DNA of 64,000 bases from Modestobacter sp. VKM Ac-2984 (lineage in GTDB: Bacteria > Actinomycetota > Actinomycetes > Mycobacteriales > Geodermatophilaceae). Where the stretch lies: assembly GCF_026967985.1 (NCBI RefSeq), contig NZ_JAPVBJ010000001.1, positions 613,493 to 677,492 on the forward strand. Reading direction: 5' to 3'. This document shows, piece after piece, positions 16,574 through 25,120 of this stretch (position 1 is the first letter of the stretch; each line of letters opens with the position of its first letter). The notes beneath the pieces are model-generated. The model was not told the origin of the DNA. It ran no database searches and worked only from the letters and a program-made list of their open reading frames with translations. The position numbers were made by a program, and so were the translations under genes.

Positions 16574-18499
16574 TCAGCCCGGGTAGTCCACGACGTACTG
16601 CGGCGTCCCCTGGGTGCTGGCGTCCGACCGGCCGCCCACGTCGTTGACCACGTTCTCGATCACACCGATGCCGTCGAGGTGGACGGTCATGACGTGGTGC
16701 AGCTGCACGCCCGGGGTGACCGGCACCTCGAACCCCGTCTCGGTGGTGATGCCCGGCTCGGCGTTGCGCTGGTAGCCGTAGACCCCACCGCCGTCGAGCC
16801 GGTGCTCCCGGACCTGGTCACCGACCTTGTAGCCCGCCCAGCCGAGCGTGCCGTCCGGCTCCTGCCAGTCGGCCTGCGACGGCGGGTCGTACGGGATCTC
16901 GTTCTGGTAGAGCACGACGCGGCCGCGCTCGCCGTTCCAGATGGTGTTGTGCTGCTGGAAGTGCTCGACGAACAGGCCGGTCGCGGTGACGTCGTCACCG
17001 TTGACCACCACGCCGTTGCGCCCGGTGTTGGTCCGCCACCGGTCGGTGTCCCCGTTGACGCCGGCGGTGAACGGCTCCACCCCGTGGTCGGCGCGCCAGA
17101 CCCAGGTGTGGTCGATCAGCACGTCGTCGCTGTTCACCTGCAGGGCGACGTCGGTCTTCCCGACGTGCGGGCCGCCGACCCGGAAGTAGACGTCGGACAG
17201 CGTCGTCGGGTTCGCCGCGTCGGACCGCGACCGGCCCTTGCCGTCGCCCACCTGCAGCAGGACCGGGGACAGCTGGCTTCCGGCGTCGATGGTCATCCCG
17301 GCGACGACCACGCCCGGCACGTCCTCGATCTCCAGCGGCGTGACACCGCGGTCGGCTGTGAGCGTCGCGTGCCCGATGCCCAGCACGACGGTGTCCGCCC
17401 GCTTGACCTTCAGGCTGTGCGCGACGCCGTAGACCCCCGGGGTGAACAGCAGGTGCCCACCCCGGGCGAGCTGCGCGTTGATCCGCCCGAACCCGGTGTC
17501 CGGGGTGACGACGAGGAACTCGGACAACGGGATCGTGCGCCCGGCGGTCATCCCGTCGTCCCAGCTCACCCCGCGGGTGTCGCGCTGGGCGTCCGGCACC
17601 CGGACGGCGTAGCGGCCGCGCTCGTCCACGAACAGGAACGGCTTCTCCCGGCTCACCGGAGTGGTCTCCAGCGTCGTGTACGGCGGGTCGGGGAACGTGG
17701 CGTCGGTCGGGGCGCCCTCGACGCCGGAGAAGACCTGGTTCCACACGCCGTTGGTCCACTCACCGATCACGCTGTTGCGGGTGTACCACTGCTGCTGCGA
17801 GCCGTTGATGACGGTGTCGGCGGTCGAGTCGGCGATGAACCCGCCGCTGGCGTACTGCGGGCCGGCGGTGCAGTAGTCCATCAGCGAGAGGTCGCCCCCC
17901 TGCACCTGGACCCGGCGCATGGACACCGCCTGGGAGACGGCCCAGAAGTTCGTCGGCGCCCGGCAGTCGTCCTGCCCGATGCCGTTCACCTGGATGGTCA
18001 GGTTGGACACGGTGCGCCAGAAGTTGTTCAGTGCGATGCAGTTGTCCGGGGCGAGGCAGCGGTTGTAGGTCTCGACCTTGCCGTTGATCACCACGTCGGA
18101 CGGCGAGGCCCCGAGCCCGGAGATCTCCGTGTAGTAGCCGACCTTGATCTGCAGCGGATCACTGTCGGTGCCGTAGGTGCCCGGCTCGAAGAGGTAGGCG
18201 TACCGCTCGGTGCCCATCTCGTTGTCCACCTGCTGGGCGTAGGTGGCGTCGAGGGTGGCCTGGATCTGGTCCACCGGCATGGACGGGTCGAAGACGGTGA
18301 CGTTCGGGCCGAGGTCGACCGCGCCCCCGTCCGGCCGGTCGCCGGGCGGCGCGGCGCTCGCGGTCGCCGGGACGGCTGTGAACGCCAGCCCCAGCGGCAG
18401 GGCCAGGGCCAGCAGGCGGCCGAGGCGGTTCCGTCCGGCGGCGGGCGATCGCCGGCGGGGTGGGGACGGCGGGCGGGCAGGGACGCTGCGAGATGCCAT
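16574..18499 (-). CDS. Secreted right-handed beta-helix protein (pectate lyase-like fold)
   Basis: About 641 residues with a signal peptide (basic start, LLALALPLGLAFTAVPATASAAPP). The body shows repeats of short beta strands with N/D/G turns (for example VVINGKVETYNRC, TLSDVYFRVGGPHVGKTDVALQ, DDVLIDHTWVWRADHGVEPF). This pattern is typical of polysaccharide-acting beta-helix enzymes, and it most resembles actinobacterial secreted proteins often annotated as adenylyl cyclase or coagulation factor 5/8-like. A glucan- or uronide-degrading role is plausible but the catalytic residues are not identifiable. I chose the ATG at 18499, eight bases past GAGGAC. Expression is probably controlled by the LacI gene next door. 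Confidence 0.7.
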   Translation of the reverse strand: MASRSVPARPPSPPRRRSPAAGRNRLGRLLALALPLGLAFTAVPATASAAPPGDRPDGGAVDLGPNVTVFDPSMPVDQIQATLDATYAQQVDNEMGTERYAYLFEPGTYGTDSDPLQIKVGYYTEISGLGASPSDVVINGKVETYNRCLAPDNCIALNNFWRTVSNLTIQVNGIGQDDCRAPTNFWAVSQAVSMRRVQVQGGDLSLMDYCTAGPQYASGGFIADSTADTVINGSQQQWYTRNSVIGEWTNGVWNQVFSGVEGAPTDATFPDPPYTTLETTPVSREKPFLFVDERGRYAVRVPDAQRDTRGVSWDDGMTAGRTIPLSEFLVVTPDTGFGRINAQLARGGHLLFTPGVYGVAHSLKVKRADTVVLGIGHATLTADRGVTPLEIEDVPGVVVAGMTIDAGSQLSPVLLQVGDGKGRSRSDAANPTTLSDVYFRVGGPHVGKTDVALQVNSDDVLIDHTWVWRADHGVEPFTAGVNGDTDRWRTNTGRNGVVVNGDDVTATGLFVEHFQQHNTIWNGERGRVVLYQNEIPYDPPSQADWQEPDGTLGWAGYKVGDQVREHRLDGGGVYGYQRNAEPGITTETGFEVPVTPGVQLHHVMTVHLDGIGVIENVVNDVGGRSDASTQGTPQYVVDYPG

Positions 18500-18521
18500 G
18501 CGGGGTCCTCGTCGTTGAGTG

Positions 18522-18537
18522 GGTGACACGTGTCACC
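18522..18537. promoter_or_regulatory. LacI-type operator palindrome
   Basis: GGTGACACGTGTCACC is a perfect 16-base palindrome centred on CpG, the hallmark of LacI-family operators. It lies 22 bases upstream of the beta-helix start (18499), in the promoter or early leader. The adjacent LacI gene at 15551-16531 is the obvious candidate repressor; binding is inferred. Confidence 0.7.
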
Positions 18538-18615
18538 GACTCGAAGGTTCGAGGAGCCCCACAGCGCTGTCAAGAGGTCGTCGGCGCGCCGGTCCGCGCC
18601 ACGACGCAGCCGTGC

Positions 18616-18642
18616 GAGGAGGGGCCGCGACGGCCCCTCCTC
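18616..18642 (-). terminator. Terminator hairpin after the SRPBCC gene
   Basis: Eleven-base arms GAGGAGGGGCC and GGCCCCTCCTC pair perfectly around loop GCGAC, and the flanks CCGTG/CACGG extend the stem with small bulges. It lies 13 bases beyond the end of the leftward SRPBCC gene. Confidence 0.7.
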
Positions 18643-18654
18643 CCACGGCGCTGC

Positions 18655-19500
18655 TCAGCGGGGGTGGCCGCCGGCGATCATCGGCTCCTCGCCGTCGTCA
18701 CGCCCGGTCGTCGTGCCGTCCTCCTCGGTCGGGGTGATCCGGGCCCCGCCCTCGGGCTGCTCGACCAGCACCTCGGCCTGCGCCTCCTCGACCGGCGGTG
18801 TGGCGGTCACCGGCGGCGGGACGGCCGCCGGCTGCGTGGCGGTCACCGGCGGAGAGGCCGGCACCTCACGCGGCTGCTCGGTCTCCGAGCCGCTCTTCGA
18901 ACCGCTCTTCGATGCGGCCATGGCCGCCCCGGCGGCGGCGACGGCAGCCGCGCCGGCGGCGACGGTCTTCGCCGAGACCCCGGCCTTGCCACTGTCCCCC
19001 CGCGAGGACGCCGCGTCCTCGACGCCGGGCGTGCCGGCCCCCATGCCGGGCCGGATCGCCCCGCGCCACGCACCACTCGCGTAGCCCTCGTCCTCGATCA
19101 GGGACTTGAACTTCTGCAGGTCGGACTTCACCTGCCGGCTCACGACGCCGAGCTTGTCCCCGGCCTGCTCCACCAGGCCCTCGGGCTCGTACTCCAGGGT
19201 CAGGTGGACGATCGTCGACGCCGGACCGGCCGGGGAGAACCGGACGGCGCCGGCGTTGGTCGCGCCCCCCGTGGCGGCCCAGGCGATCTTCTGGTCGGGC
19301 ACCTGCTCCAGGACGGCGGCATCCCACTCGCGCCGCACCCCGGCGATCTCGGCCACCCAGTGCAGCCGCTGGTCCCCGTGCTGCTGGACCTCCTTGACCC
19401 CGCCCATGAAGTGCGGGAAGTCCTCGAACTGCGTCCACTGGTCGTACGCCGTGCGCACCGGGACGTCGACCTGGATCGACTCTTCGACCTTCGTGCTCAT
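18655..19500 (-). CDS. SRPBCC (polyketide cyclase/dehydrase-like) protein with Ala-rich tail
   Basis: About 281 residues. Residues 1-145 form an SRPBCC/START-like domain: VEESIQVDVPVRTAYDQWTQ, FPHFMGGVKEVQQ, then REWDAAVLEQVPDQKIAW. The family binds hydrophobic ligands in a deep pocket. The second half is unusual: a glycine/alanine stretch (AAGAAAVAAAGAAMAASKSG) and a Pro/Glu-rich tail that is probably disordered. That tail is not part of the core family and might anchor or tether the domain. An ATG at 19500 follows GAGGAGGAA. Similar proteins are common near stress and desiccation genes in actinobacteria; the role here is unknown. Confidence 0.8.
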   Translation of the reverse strand: MSTKVEESIQVDVPVRTAYDQWTQFEDFPHFMGGVKEVQQHGDQRLHWVAEIAGVRREWDAAVLEQVPDQKIAWAATGGATNAGAVRFSPAGPASTIVHLTLEYEPEGLVEQAGDKLGVVSRQVKSDLQKFKSLIEDEGYASGAWRGAIRPGMGAGTPGVEDAASSRGDSGKAGVSAKTVAAGAAAVAAAGAAMAASKSGSKSGSETEQPREVPASPPVTATQPAAVPPPVTATPPVEEAQAEVLVEQPEGGARITPTEEDGTTTGRDDGEEPMIAGGHPR

Positions 19501-19633
19501 CGTCGTTCCTCCTCGTAGCGGGACGTGCTCTGGCTCACCCCCTACCCGGTCGCGCCGGGGATGCACGCCCCGCCCACCGGGACGCCGCGTCGGCGAGGAT
19601 GGGGGCGACGTCCCGATCCGCTGGAGGAGCACC

Positions 19634-20083
19634 GTGACCCGATCGCAGCAGGACTTCCCCGATGAGTGGCACCAGCCGCTGCGGCACATCCGCGCCGGGG
19701 AGCTGTCCGAGGAGACCGCCCAGACCTCCGGCATGGCGCGGCGGGAGGCGATCTCGGCCGTGTCGGTCGGAGCGCAGCGGCTCTGGATGGGCGAGACCCA
19801 CGTGCCTCCGCACACCGGGTCCGGCGACCACCACCACGGCGACTCGGAGACCGCGATCCACGTGCTGCGCGGCCACCCGGTGTTCGTCTTCGCCGCGCAC
19901 GGTGAGGAGGTGCGACTGCAGACCGGGCCGGGCGACTACGTCTTCGTGCCCCCGTACACGCCGCACCGCGAGGAGAACCTCAACGACGAGGAGGCCGTGG
20001 TGCTGATCGCCCGCAGCAGCCAGGAGGCGATCGTGGTGAACCTGCCCTCGCTGCTGCCGCAGGGCGGCGGCGCCGACGACTGA
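19634..20083 (+). CDS. Cupin-domain protein
   Basis: About 149 residues with a single cupin barrel. Metal-ligand motif 1 reads PHTGSGDHHHGDSETAIHVLRG, rich in His with the downstream Glu, and motif 2 is GPGDYVFVPPYTPHREEN. A bound metal is therefore likely. The protein could be a small dioxygenase, isomerase or a sensor; the substrate is not evident. A GGAGGAGC ribosome site precedes the GTG at 19634. The gene is divergent from the SRPBCC gene and 42 bases before the DUF885 gene. Confidence 0.85.
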   Translation: MTRSQQDFPDEWHQPLRHIRAGELSEETAQTSGMARREAISAVSVGAQRLWMGETHVPPHTGSGDHHHGDSETAIHVLRGHPVFVFAAHGEEVRLQTGPGDYVFVPPYTPHREENLNDEEAVVLIARSSQEAIVVNLPSLLPQGGGADD

Positions 20084-20125
20084 TCTCGGCTGCACGCGCG
20101 CGGGGGCGCGGCTAGCGTCCCCGGC

Positions 20126-21805
20126 GTGAGCGAGCCCGTGCGACCGCCGTCCCCCCTCGACCAGCTGGCCGACCGCTTCGTCGACGCCTACGCCGCCGAC
20201 CAGCCCACCGTCGCGACCTACATCGGCGTGCCCGGGCACGACGACCGCTGGCCGGACCTCACCCCCGGCGGGCAGGCGGGCAGCGCCGAGCTGCTGCGCC
20301 GCACGATCGCCGAGGTGCAGGCGATCGAGCCGGTCGACCGGCGGGACGACGTCGCCCGCAGCGCGATGCTCGAGCGGCTCGGCGCCGAGTTGGCGCTGCG
20401 CGACGCCGGCTGGACGCAGGCTGCGCTCAACAGCATGGAGAGCCCGCTGCAGGACTTCCGCACGCCGTTCGACCTGATGCCGACCGAGACCGAGGACGAC
20501 TGGGCCACCGTCGCCCGCCGGCTGACCGCCCTCCCCGGGGCGCTGGCCGGCTACGTGGCCGGGCTGACCGACGCCGCCGACCGCGGCCGGGTCTCCGCGG
20601 CCCGCCAGGTCCGGCTGGCCGCCGGCATCGCCCGCCGCTGGGCCGGGGCCGCCGGGCAGCCCAGCTTCTACGCGGAGCTCACCGGCCGGGCCCAGGTCGG
20701 CGACGCGCTGCGGGCCGACCTCGACCGGGCCGTGGCCGGGGTGGACGCGTCGCTCCTCGACTTCGCCGACACCGTCGAACGCGAGCTCCTCCCCCGCGCA
20801 CCGGAGGCCGACGGCGTCGGCCGCGAGCGGTACGCGCTGGAGTCCCGGCTGTTCACCGGCGTGGACCTGGACCTGGAGGAGACCTACGCCTGGGGGTGGG
20901 CGGAGCTGGCCCGGATCGTCGCCGAGAAGCAGGCGGTCGCCGAGCAGATCGCCCCCGGGCAGGGCATCGCAGGCGCGATCGCCGCCCTGGACGCCGACCC
21001 GGCCCGGCAGGTGCGCGGGCGGGACGCGCTGCAGGCCTGGCTGCAGGACACGGCCGACCGGGCGATCGCCGCGCTGGACGGCGTGCACTTCGACGTCCCC
21101 GGCCCGGTGAAGCGGATCGAGGGCCGGCTCACCCCCACCTCCGGGGAGGGCGTCTACTACACCGGCCCGACCGAGGACTTCAGCCGGCCGGGCCGGATGT
21201 GGTGGTCGCTGCCCGACGGCGTCACCGACACGACCACCTGGCGGGAGACCACCACCGTCTTCCACGAGGGCGTGCCCGGCCACCACCTGCAGATCGGGCA
21301 GACCGTCCACAACGCCGCCCTGCTCAACCGCTGGCAGCGGCTGCTCTGCTGGTGCTCCGGACACGGCGAGGGCTGGGCGCTGTACTCCGAGCGGCTGATG
21401 GGCGAGCTGGGCTTCCTGGACGACCCGGGTGACCGGCTCGGCATGCTCGACGCCCAGGAGCTGCGGGCCGCCCGCGTCGTCCTGGACATCGGCGTGCACC
21501 TGGACCTGCCCATCCCGCCGGGCCGGGCCGCCGGTGACCGCTGGACCTACGACGTGGCACTGGCGTTCCTCCGCGAGCACGTCGACATGGACGACGCGAT
21601 GCGGGTCGACGAGCTGCACCGCTACCTGGGCTGGCCCGGCCAGGCGCCGTCCTACAAGGTCGGCGAGCGGGTGTTCCTGACCTGTCGCGCGCAGGCCGAG
21701 CAGCGCGCCAGTGCGGACTTCGACCTCAAGGCCTGGCACCGCGCCGTCCTGGACCTCGGTCCACTGGGGCTGGGCCCGCTCGCGGCCGAGCTCGCCCGGC
21801 TCTGA
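20126..21805 (+). CDS. DUF885-family putative metallopeptidase
   Basis: This 559-residue protein matches the DUF885 family. The key segment is TTVFHEGVPGHHLQIGQ, an HExxxGHH-like metal-binding motif, followed by GHGEGWALYSERLMGELGF. Such proteins are thought to be zinc peptidases related to the M2/M3 gluzincins, mostly uncharacterised. There is no signal peptide, so it should be cytoplasmic. A TAGCGT box at 20113-20118 lies seven bases before the GTG, which suggests a leaderless transcript. The gene is followed by a block of alternating inverted repeats and then whiB. Confidence 0.85.
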   Translation: MSEPVRPPSPLDQLADRFVDAYAADQPTVATYIGVPGHDDRWPDLTPGGQAGSAELLRRTIAEVQAIEPVDRRDDVARSAMLERLGAELALRDAGWTQAALNSMESPLQDFRTPFDLMPTETEDDWATVARRLTALPGALAGYVAGLTDAADRGRVSAARQVRLAAGIARRWAGAAGQPSFYAELTGRAQVGDALRADLDRAVAGVDASLLDFADTVERELLPRAPEADGVGRERYALESRLFTGVDLDLEETYAWGWAELARIVAEKQAVAEQIAPGQGIAGAIAALDADPARQVRGRDALQAWLQDTADRAIAALDGVHFDVPGPVKRIEGRLTPTSGEGVYYTGPTEDFSRPGRMWWSLPDGVTDTTTWRETTTVFHEGVPGHHLQIGQTVHNAALLNRWQRLLCWCSGHGEGWALYSERLMGELGFLDDPGDRLGMLDAQELRAARVVLDIGVHLDLPIPPGRAAGDRWTYDVALAFLREHVDMDDAMRVDELHRYLGWPGQAPSYKVGERVFLTCRAQAEQRASADFDLKAWHRAVLDLGPLGLGPLAAELARL

Positions 21806-21819
21806 CCTCGCCGGGAGAG

Positions 21820-21883
21820 TGGACGAACGGGGCCAGGTTCGTCCAGATCGAGCGATCCCGACCGATCTGGATCTGGACGAACC
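21820..21883. repeat. Alternating TGGACGAAC repeats forming competing hairpins
   Basis: TGGACGAAC occurs at 21820-21828, inverted at 21837-21845, and again direct at 21874-21882. The first pair can fold as a 9-base stem with an 8-base loop. The second pair folds as a 14-base perfect stem (GGTTCGTCCAGATC 21836-21849 with 21870-21883). The two folds exclude each other because both use the middle copy. It follows the DUF885 stop by 14 bases. It could simply be a terminator, or an RNA switch. Confidence 0.65.
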
Positions 21884-22002
21884 GGATCCCCCCGGTGGGC
21901 AGAACCTGACCCCGGACACGGCGTGTCGCGCCGATCTCCACATCCTCCCGAGGCCAGTGGGGCGGCTGTGACTGGCGGGGTCCGGCGTCATCTGCCGGAC
22001 AT

Positions 22003-22032
22003 TTGACGCCTGGGGAACCACCCCCGTGTAAT
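22003..22032 (+). promoter_or_regulatory. whiB promoter (TTGACG, 18 bases, TGTAAT)
   Basis: TTGACG at 22003-22008 and TGTAAT at 22027-22032 with an 18-base spacer form one of the clearest sigma-70-type promoters in the window. An inverted repeat TCCGGC(N7)GCCGGA covers 21981-21999, directly upstream of the -35 box. The expected start of transcription is near 22039, giving a leader of about 70 bases before whiB. The bases from 21806 to here otherwise hold only the repeat block described separately. Confidence 0.7.
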
Positions 22033-22042
22033 TCCCCTCGAC

Positions 22043-22057
22043 GTCACCGACGGTGAC
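22043..22057. promoter_or_regulatory. BldD-box-like palindrome in the whiB leader
   Basis: GTCACCGACGGTGAC matches the Streptomyces BldD box GTNAC-N5-GTNAC exactly and is also a perfect dyad around three central bases. It starts a few bases after the predicted transcription start of whiB. BldD with c-di-GMP represses whiB in Streptomyces, so the same control is plausible here. Whether this organism has BldD cannot be seen in the window. Confidence 0.65.
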
Positions 22058-22112
22058 GAAACGGCAACCGCAACCGCGGACGCCGGAACGAGACGCAGGG
22101 GGACGCATCGTG

Positions 22113-22460
22113 ATGGCTGACGTGACGTGGATGAGCGACTACCGGACTGCTGCTGCCGAGGCGGCGCCGGTCACCTACGGCCAGGACGTGCTGGGCATGG
22201 CCGACGTCTACGACGCCGGCTTCCCGGGCATGGACACCGAGGACCAGAGCTGGCAGGAGCGCGCCCTGTGCGCCGAGACCGACCCGGAGGCGTTCTTCCC
22301 GGAGAAGGGCGGCTCCACCCGCGAGGCCAAGAAGATCTGCACCGGCTGCGACGTCCGCGCCGAGTGCCTGGAGTACGCCCTGACCATGGACGAGCGCTTC
22401 GGCATCTGGGGCGGGCTCTCCGAGCGCGAGCGTCGCCGGCTGCGCCGCCGCGCCAGCTGA
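22113..22460 (+). CDS. whiB: WhiB-family iron-sulfur transcription regulator (WhiB/WhiB2 type)
   Basis: About 115 residues. Four cysteines bind a [4Fe-4S] cluster: Cys53 (ERALC), Cys76 and Cys79 (KKICTGC) and Cys85 (RAEC). The GIWGG turn and a basic C-terminus (SERERRRLRRR) follow. The segment WQERALC...DPEAFFPEKGGSTREAKKIC and ERFGIWGGLSERER matches Streptomyces WhiB and mycobacterial WhiB2/WhmD rather than WhiB1 or WhiB3. Those proteins work with sigma factor and WhiA in septation and development. The ribosome site AGGGGG ends about ten bases before the ATG; a GTG directly before it (22110) is equally possible. It has its own promoter and a BldD-box-like site. Confidence 0.92.
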   Translation: MADVTWMSDYRTAAAEAAPVTYGQDVLGMADVYDAGFPGMDTEDQSWQERALCAETDPEAFFPEKGGSTREAKKICTGCDVRAECLEYALTMDERFGIWGGLSERERRRLRRRAS

Positions 22461-22498
22461 CGGCGTATCGGAGCCCGTCCCACGGGTAGGAGCGGCTC

Positions 22499-23512
22499 GT
22501 GCGAGCCATCACCTACACCCAGCCCGGCGGCCCCGACGTCCTTCAGCTCGTCGACCGCCCCACCCCCGACCCCGGCCCCGGTGAGGTGCGGGTGCGCCTG
22601 GCCTTCTCCGGCGTGAACCCCACCGACTGGAAGACCCGCAGCACCGCCCAGCCCGGTCCCGACGGCCAGGTGCCCAACCAGGACGGCGCCGGCACGATCG
22701 ACGCAGTCGGCGAGGGCGTCGACCCCGTGCTCGTCGGCGAACGGGTGTGGATCTGGGAGGCCGCGTGGCAGCGGCCGCACGGCACGGCGGCCGAGTACAC
22801 CGTCGTCCCGGCCCGGCAGACCGTGCTCCTGGGCGCCGACCCCTCCTTCGAACTGGGCGCCGCCCTCGGCATCCCCTTCCTGACCGCACACCGCTGTCTC
22901 ACCGTCGCCGAGTCACTGCCCGACCGGCTCTCCCCCGGGTCGCTGAACGGCCGCACCGTGCTGGTGCAGGGCGGTGCCGGCGCAGTCGGCAACGCGGCGA
23001 TCCAGCTGGCCCGCTGGGCCGAGGCCACCGTCATCGCCACGGTGAGCTCCCCGATGAAGGCCCAGCTGGCCGCGAAGGCCGGCGCCGACCACGTCATCGA
23101 CTACACGTCCCAGGACGTCGTCGCCGAGGTGCGCAAGATCGCGCCGGACGGCGTCGACTCGATCGTCGAGGTCTCCGCCGCCCAGAACGCGGCCATCGAC
23201 GCCCAGGTGGTCGCGACGCACGGCGCGGTCGCCATGTACGCCGACGACGGTGGCGCCGAGGTGACCGTCCCGGTCCGCTCGCAGATGGTGCCCAACGCCC
23301 GCTGGCAGTTCGTGCTCGTCTACACCGAGCCCACCCGCGCCAAGGACATCGCCGTCGGGGACGTCAACGCCGCGGTGCTCGACGGCGCGGTCCGGGTCGG
23401 TGAGGACGCCGGGCTGCCGCTGCACATCCACCCGCTGGCCGAGACGGCGGCCGCCCACCAGGCGGTGCAGGACGGCGCCGTCGGCAAGGTGCTCATCGAC
23501 GTCACCGCCTAG
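22499..23512 (+). CDS. Zinc-independent MDR-family NADPH:quinone reductase-like protein
   Basis: This 337-residue protein belongs to the medium-chain dehydrogenase/reductase superfamily: RAITYTQPGGPDVLQL, VNPTDWKTRS, then the nucleotide-binding stretch GRTVLVQGGAGAVGNAAIQLARW. There is no structural-zinc cysteine cluster, so it is closest to quinone oxidoreductase (QOR) or zeta-crystallin-like enzymes. These reduce quinones or enones with NADPH. A GTAGGAG site precedes the GTG start. The end overlaps the end of the convergent PucR gene by four bases (shared CTAG, a stop on both strands), which leaves no room for a terminator between them. Confidence 0.85.
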   Translation: MRAITYTQPGGPDVLQLVDRPTPDPGPGEVRVRLAFSGVNPTDWKTRSTAQPGPDGQVPNQDGAGTIDAVGEGVDPVLVGERVWIWEAAWQRPHGTAAEYTVVPARQTVLLGADPSFELGAALGIPFLTAHRCLTVAESLPDRLSPGSLNGRTVLVQGGAGAVGNAAIQLARWAEATVIATVSSPMKAQLAAKAGADHVIDYTSQDVVAEVRKIAPDGVDSIVEVSAAQNAAIDAQVVATHGAVAMYADDGGAEVTVPVRSQMVPNARWQFVLVYTEPTRAKDIAVGDVNAAVLDGAVRVGEDAGLPLHIHPLAETAAAHQAVQDGAVGKVLIDVTA

Positions 23513-25038
23513 CCAGACCCCGGCCGGCGACGTCGCGGGTGCTGCTGGGCGATCCGTGCGTCCAGCAGCGCACGGGCGCTGGTGGCGAGGACGAGGTGCT
23601 CGTGGGACGTCGGGTCGTCGACGGGGCGCCCCAGGAGCACCTCGATCCGGGCCAGCCGCTGGTAGAGCGACTGCCGCTGCACGTGCAGCTCTTCGGCGGT
23701 CCGGGTCTTGCTGCCGCCGTGCCGCAGGTGGACGGCCAAGGTCTCCACCAGGTCACTGCCGTGCGCGGCGTCCCAGCTGAGCAACGGCGCCAGCGCGTCG
23801 TCCACCAGCAGGGTCAGCGCCCGGTCGTCCAGCCGCCCCAGCAGCCGGAACAGGGCCAGGTCGCGGGTCACCGCGGTGCCCCGGCCGAGCAGCGTGGCCA
23901 CCGGCAGCGCGTCGTGCGCTTCCCGCAGCGACCGGCCGGCGTCGGCGACCGGCACCTCCGGCCCGACGGTGGTGACCGCACCGGCCGACGGCAGGGCGCC
24001 CGCCAGCCACCCGGCCGGGTCGGGCCGGTCCGGGGCGGGCGGGACCGCGACCAGCCCCACGGCCTCACCCCGGACCCGGTCGGCGAGCAGTTCCAGGTCG
24101 TGGGTCACCGCCACGCGAGTCCAGGTGGCCAGCACCTGCCGGGGATCGGGCGCGGACGCGGCGATGCCGAGCACCCGCGCGTCCGGCGAGGGGTGGAAGC
24201 GCGCCAGCCCCGCGCGGACCAGCAGCTCACGCACCCCGGGGACGGCGTCGGCGAGCAGGTCGGCCAGCAGCGGCGCCGCCAGGTCCCCCGGCGACCCGGT
24301 GCCCGACTGCCCGACGGCCACCGCCGCCACGCTCGCCAGCCGGGCGGCCAGCACCCGCAGCCCGGGCAGGTCGGTGCCGGGCCCCGGCCCCAGGAGCACC
24401 GACCCCCAGTCGACGTCCCAGATGCGCACCGGCGAGCTTGCCGCGGGCCGGCGGAGCAGCCGTTCGGTGGCCCGCTGGTCCCGCACACCCGCTGCGGCGA
24501 CCACCTGGCCCGACCGGGTGACGAGGGCGGCCGGGCCCCCGGTCACGGCGGCCGCGCAGCCGACCACCGCCGGCGTCCCGCCGCCGGCGGCCAGCTCGGC
24601 GTGCACCTGGTGCACCACCTGGTCGGCCATCCGCAGCCGGGGGGCGTCGGCATGCAGGATCGCGCCGTTGGCCTCCTCGGAGATGCGGATGAAGGGGACG
24701 ACCTGGCGCAGGAGATACAGCGGCAGGCCCTGCCGGGCAGCCTCGTCCAGGATCTCGCCCGGCAGGTCGGGCAGCGACCGGCCCAGCTCCATCGCCACCG
24801 CCGCCACCCCGCGCGCGGCCAGTTCGCGGACCCAGTGCCGCCGGGCACCGGCGTCCGCCCCGGCCAGGCCCAGGCCGGTGGTGAGCAGCAGGTCCCCGGC
24901 CGAGAGCAGCGGGCCGATCTCGTAGATCTCGCTGGAGTGCACCCAGCGGACGGTCGCCCCCAGCTGGGCGGGCGGGACGGCGACCTCCGGCCGGGCCTGC
25001 CGCACCGACGGCAGCAGCAGGAACTCGGCCAGCGTCAT
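23509..25038 (-). CDS. PucR-family transcriptional regulator (purine/pyrimidine use)
   Basis: About 509 residues with the PucR layout. The N-terminal sensor domain has MTLAEFLLLPSVRQARPEV, WVHSSEIYEIGPLLSAGDLLLTTGLGL. A middle GGDEF-like domain follows, and a C-terminal HTH reads ETLAVHLRHGGSKTRTAEELHVQRQSLYQRLARIEVLLG. PucR proteins control purine and related nitrogen catabolism. The gene is divergent from a deaminase and cytosine-permease operon (25188 onward), its most likely target. The ATG at 25038 is chosen because it opens the conserved domain; an in-frame extension to 25107 adds no conserved residues. Confidence 0.88.
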   Translation of the reverse strand: MTLAEFLLLPSVRQARPEVAVPPAQLGATVRWVHSSEIYEIGPLLSAGDLLLTTGLGLAGADAGARRHWVRELAARGVAAVAMELGRSLPDLPGEILDEAARQGLPLYLLRQVVPFIRISEEANGAILHADAPRLRMADQVVHQVHAELAAGGGTPAVVGCAAAVTGGPAALVTRSGQVVAAAGVRDQRATERLLRRPAASSPVRIWDVDWGSVLLGPGPGTDLPGLRVLAARLASVAAVAVGQSGTGSPGDLAAPLLADLLADAVPGVRELLVRAGLARFHPSPDARVLGIAASAPDPRQVLATWTRVAVTHDLELLADRVRGEAVGLVAVPPAPDRPDPAGWLAGALPSAGAVTTVGPEVPVADAGRSLREAHDALPVATLLGRGTAVTRDLALFRLLGRLDDRALTLLVDDALAPLLSWDAAHGSDLVETLAVHLRHGGSKTRTAEELHVQRQSLYQRLARIEVLLGRPVDDPTSHEHLVLATSARALLDARIAQQHPRRRRPGSG

Positions 25039-25120
25039 CGCCACGGGCGGCCTCCGGCCGGACAGATCGTCAAGGACCCCCGCGATGATCCATGACGTTC
25101 TGCTCATTGCCCAGCGGTAC

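Noticed and set aside
18522-18537. BldD box at GTGACACGTGTCAC
   Set aside because: The half-sites are separated by four bases, not five, and the adjacent LacI regulator explains a central-CpG palindrome better.
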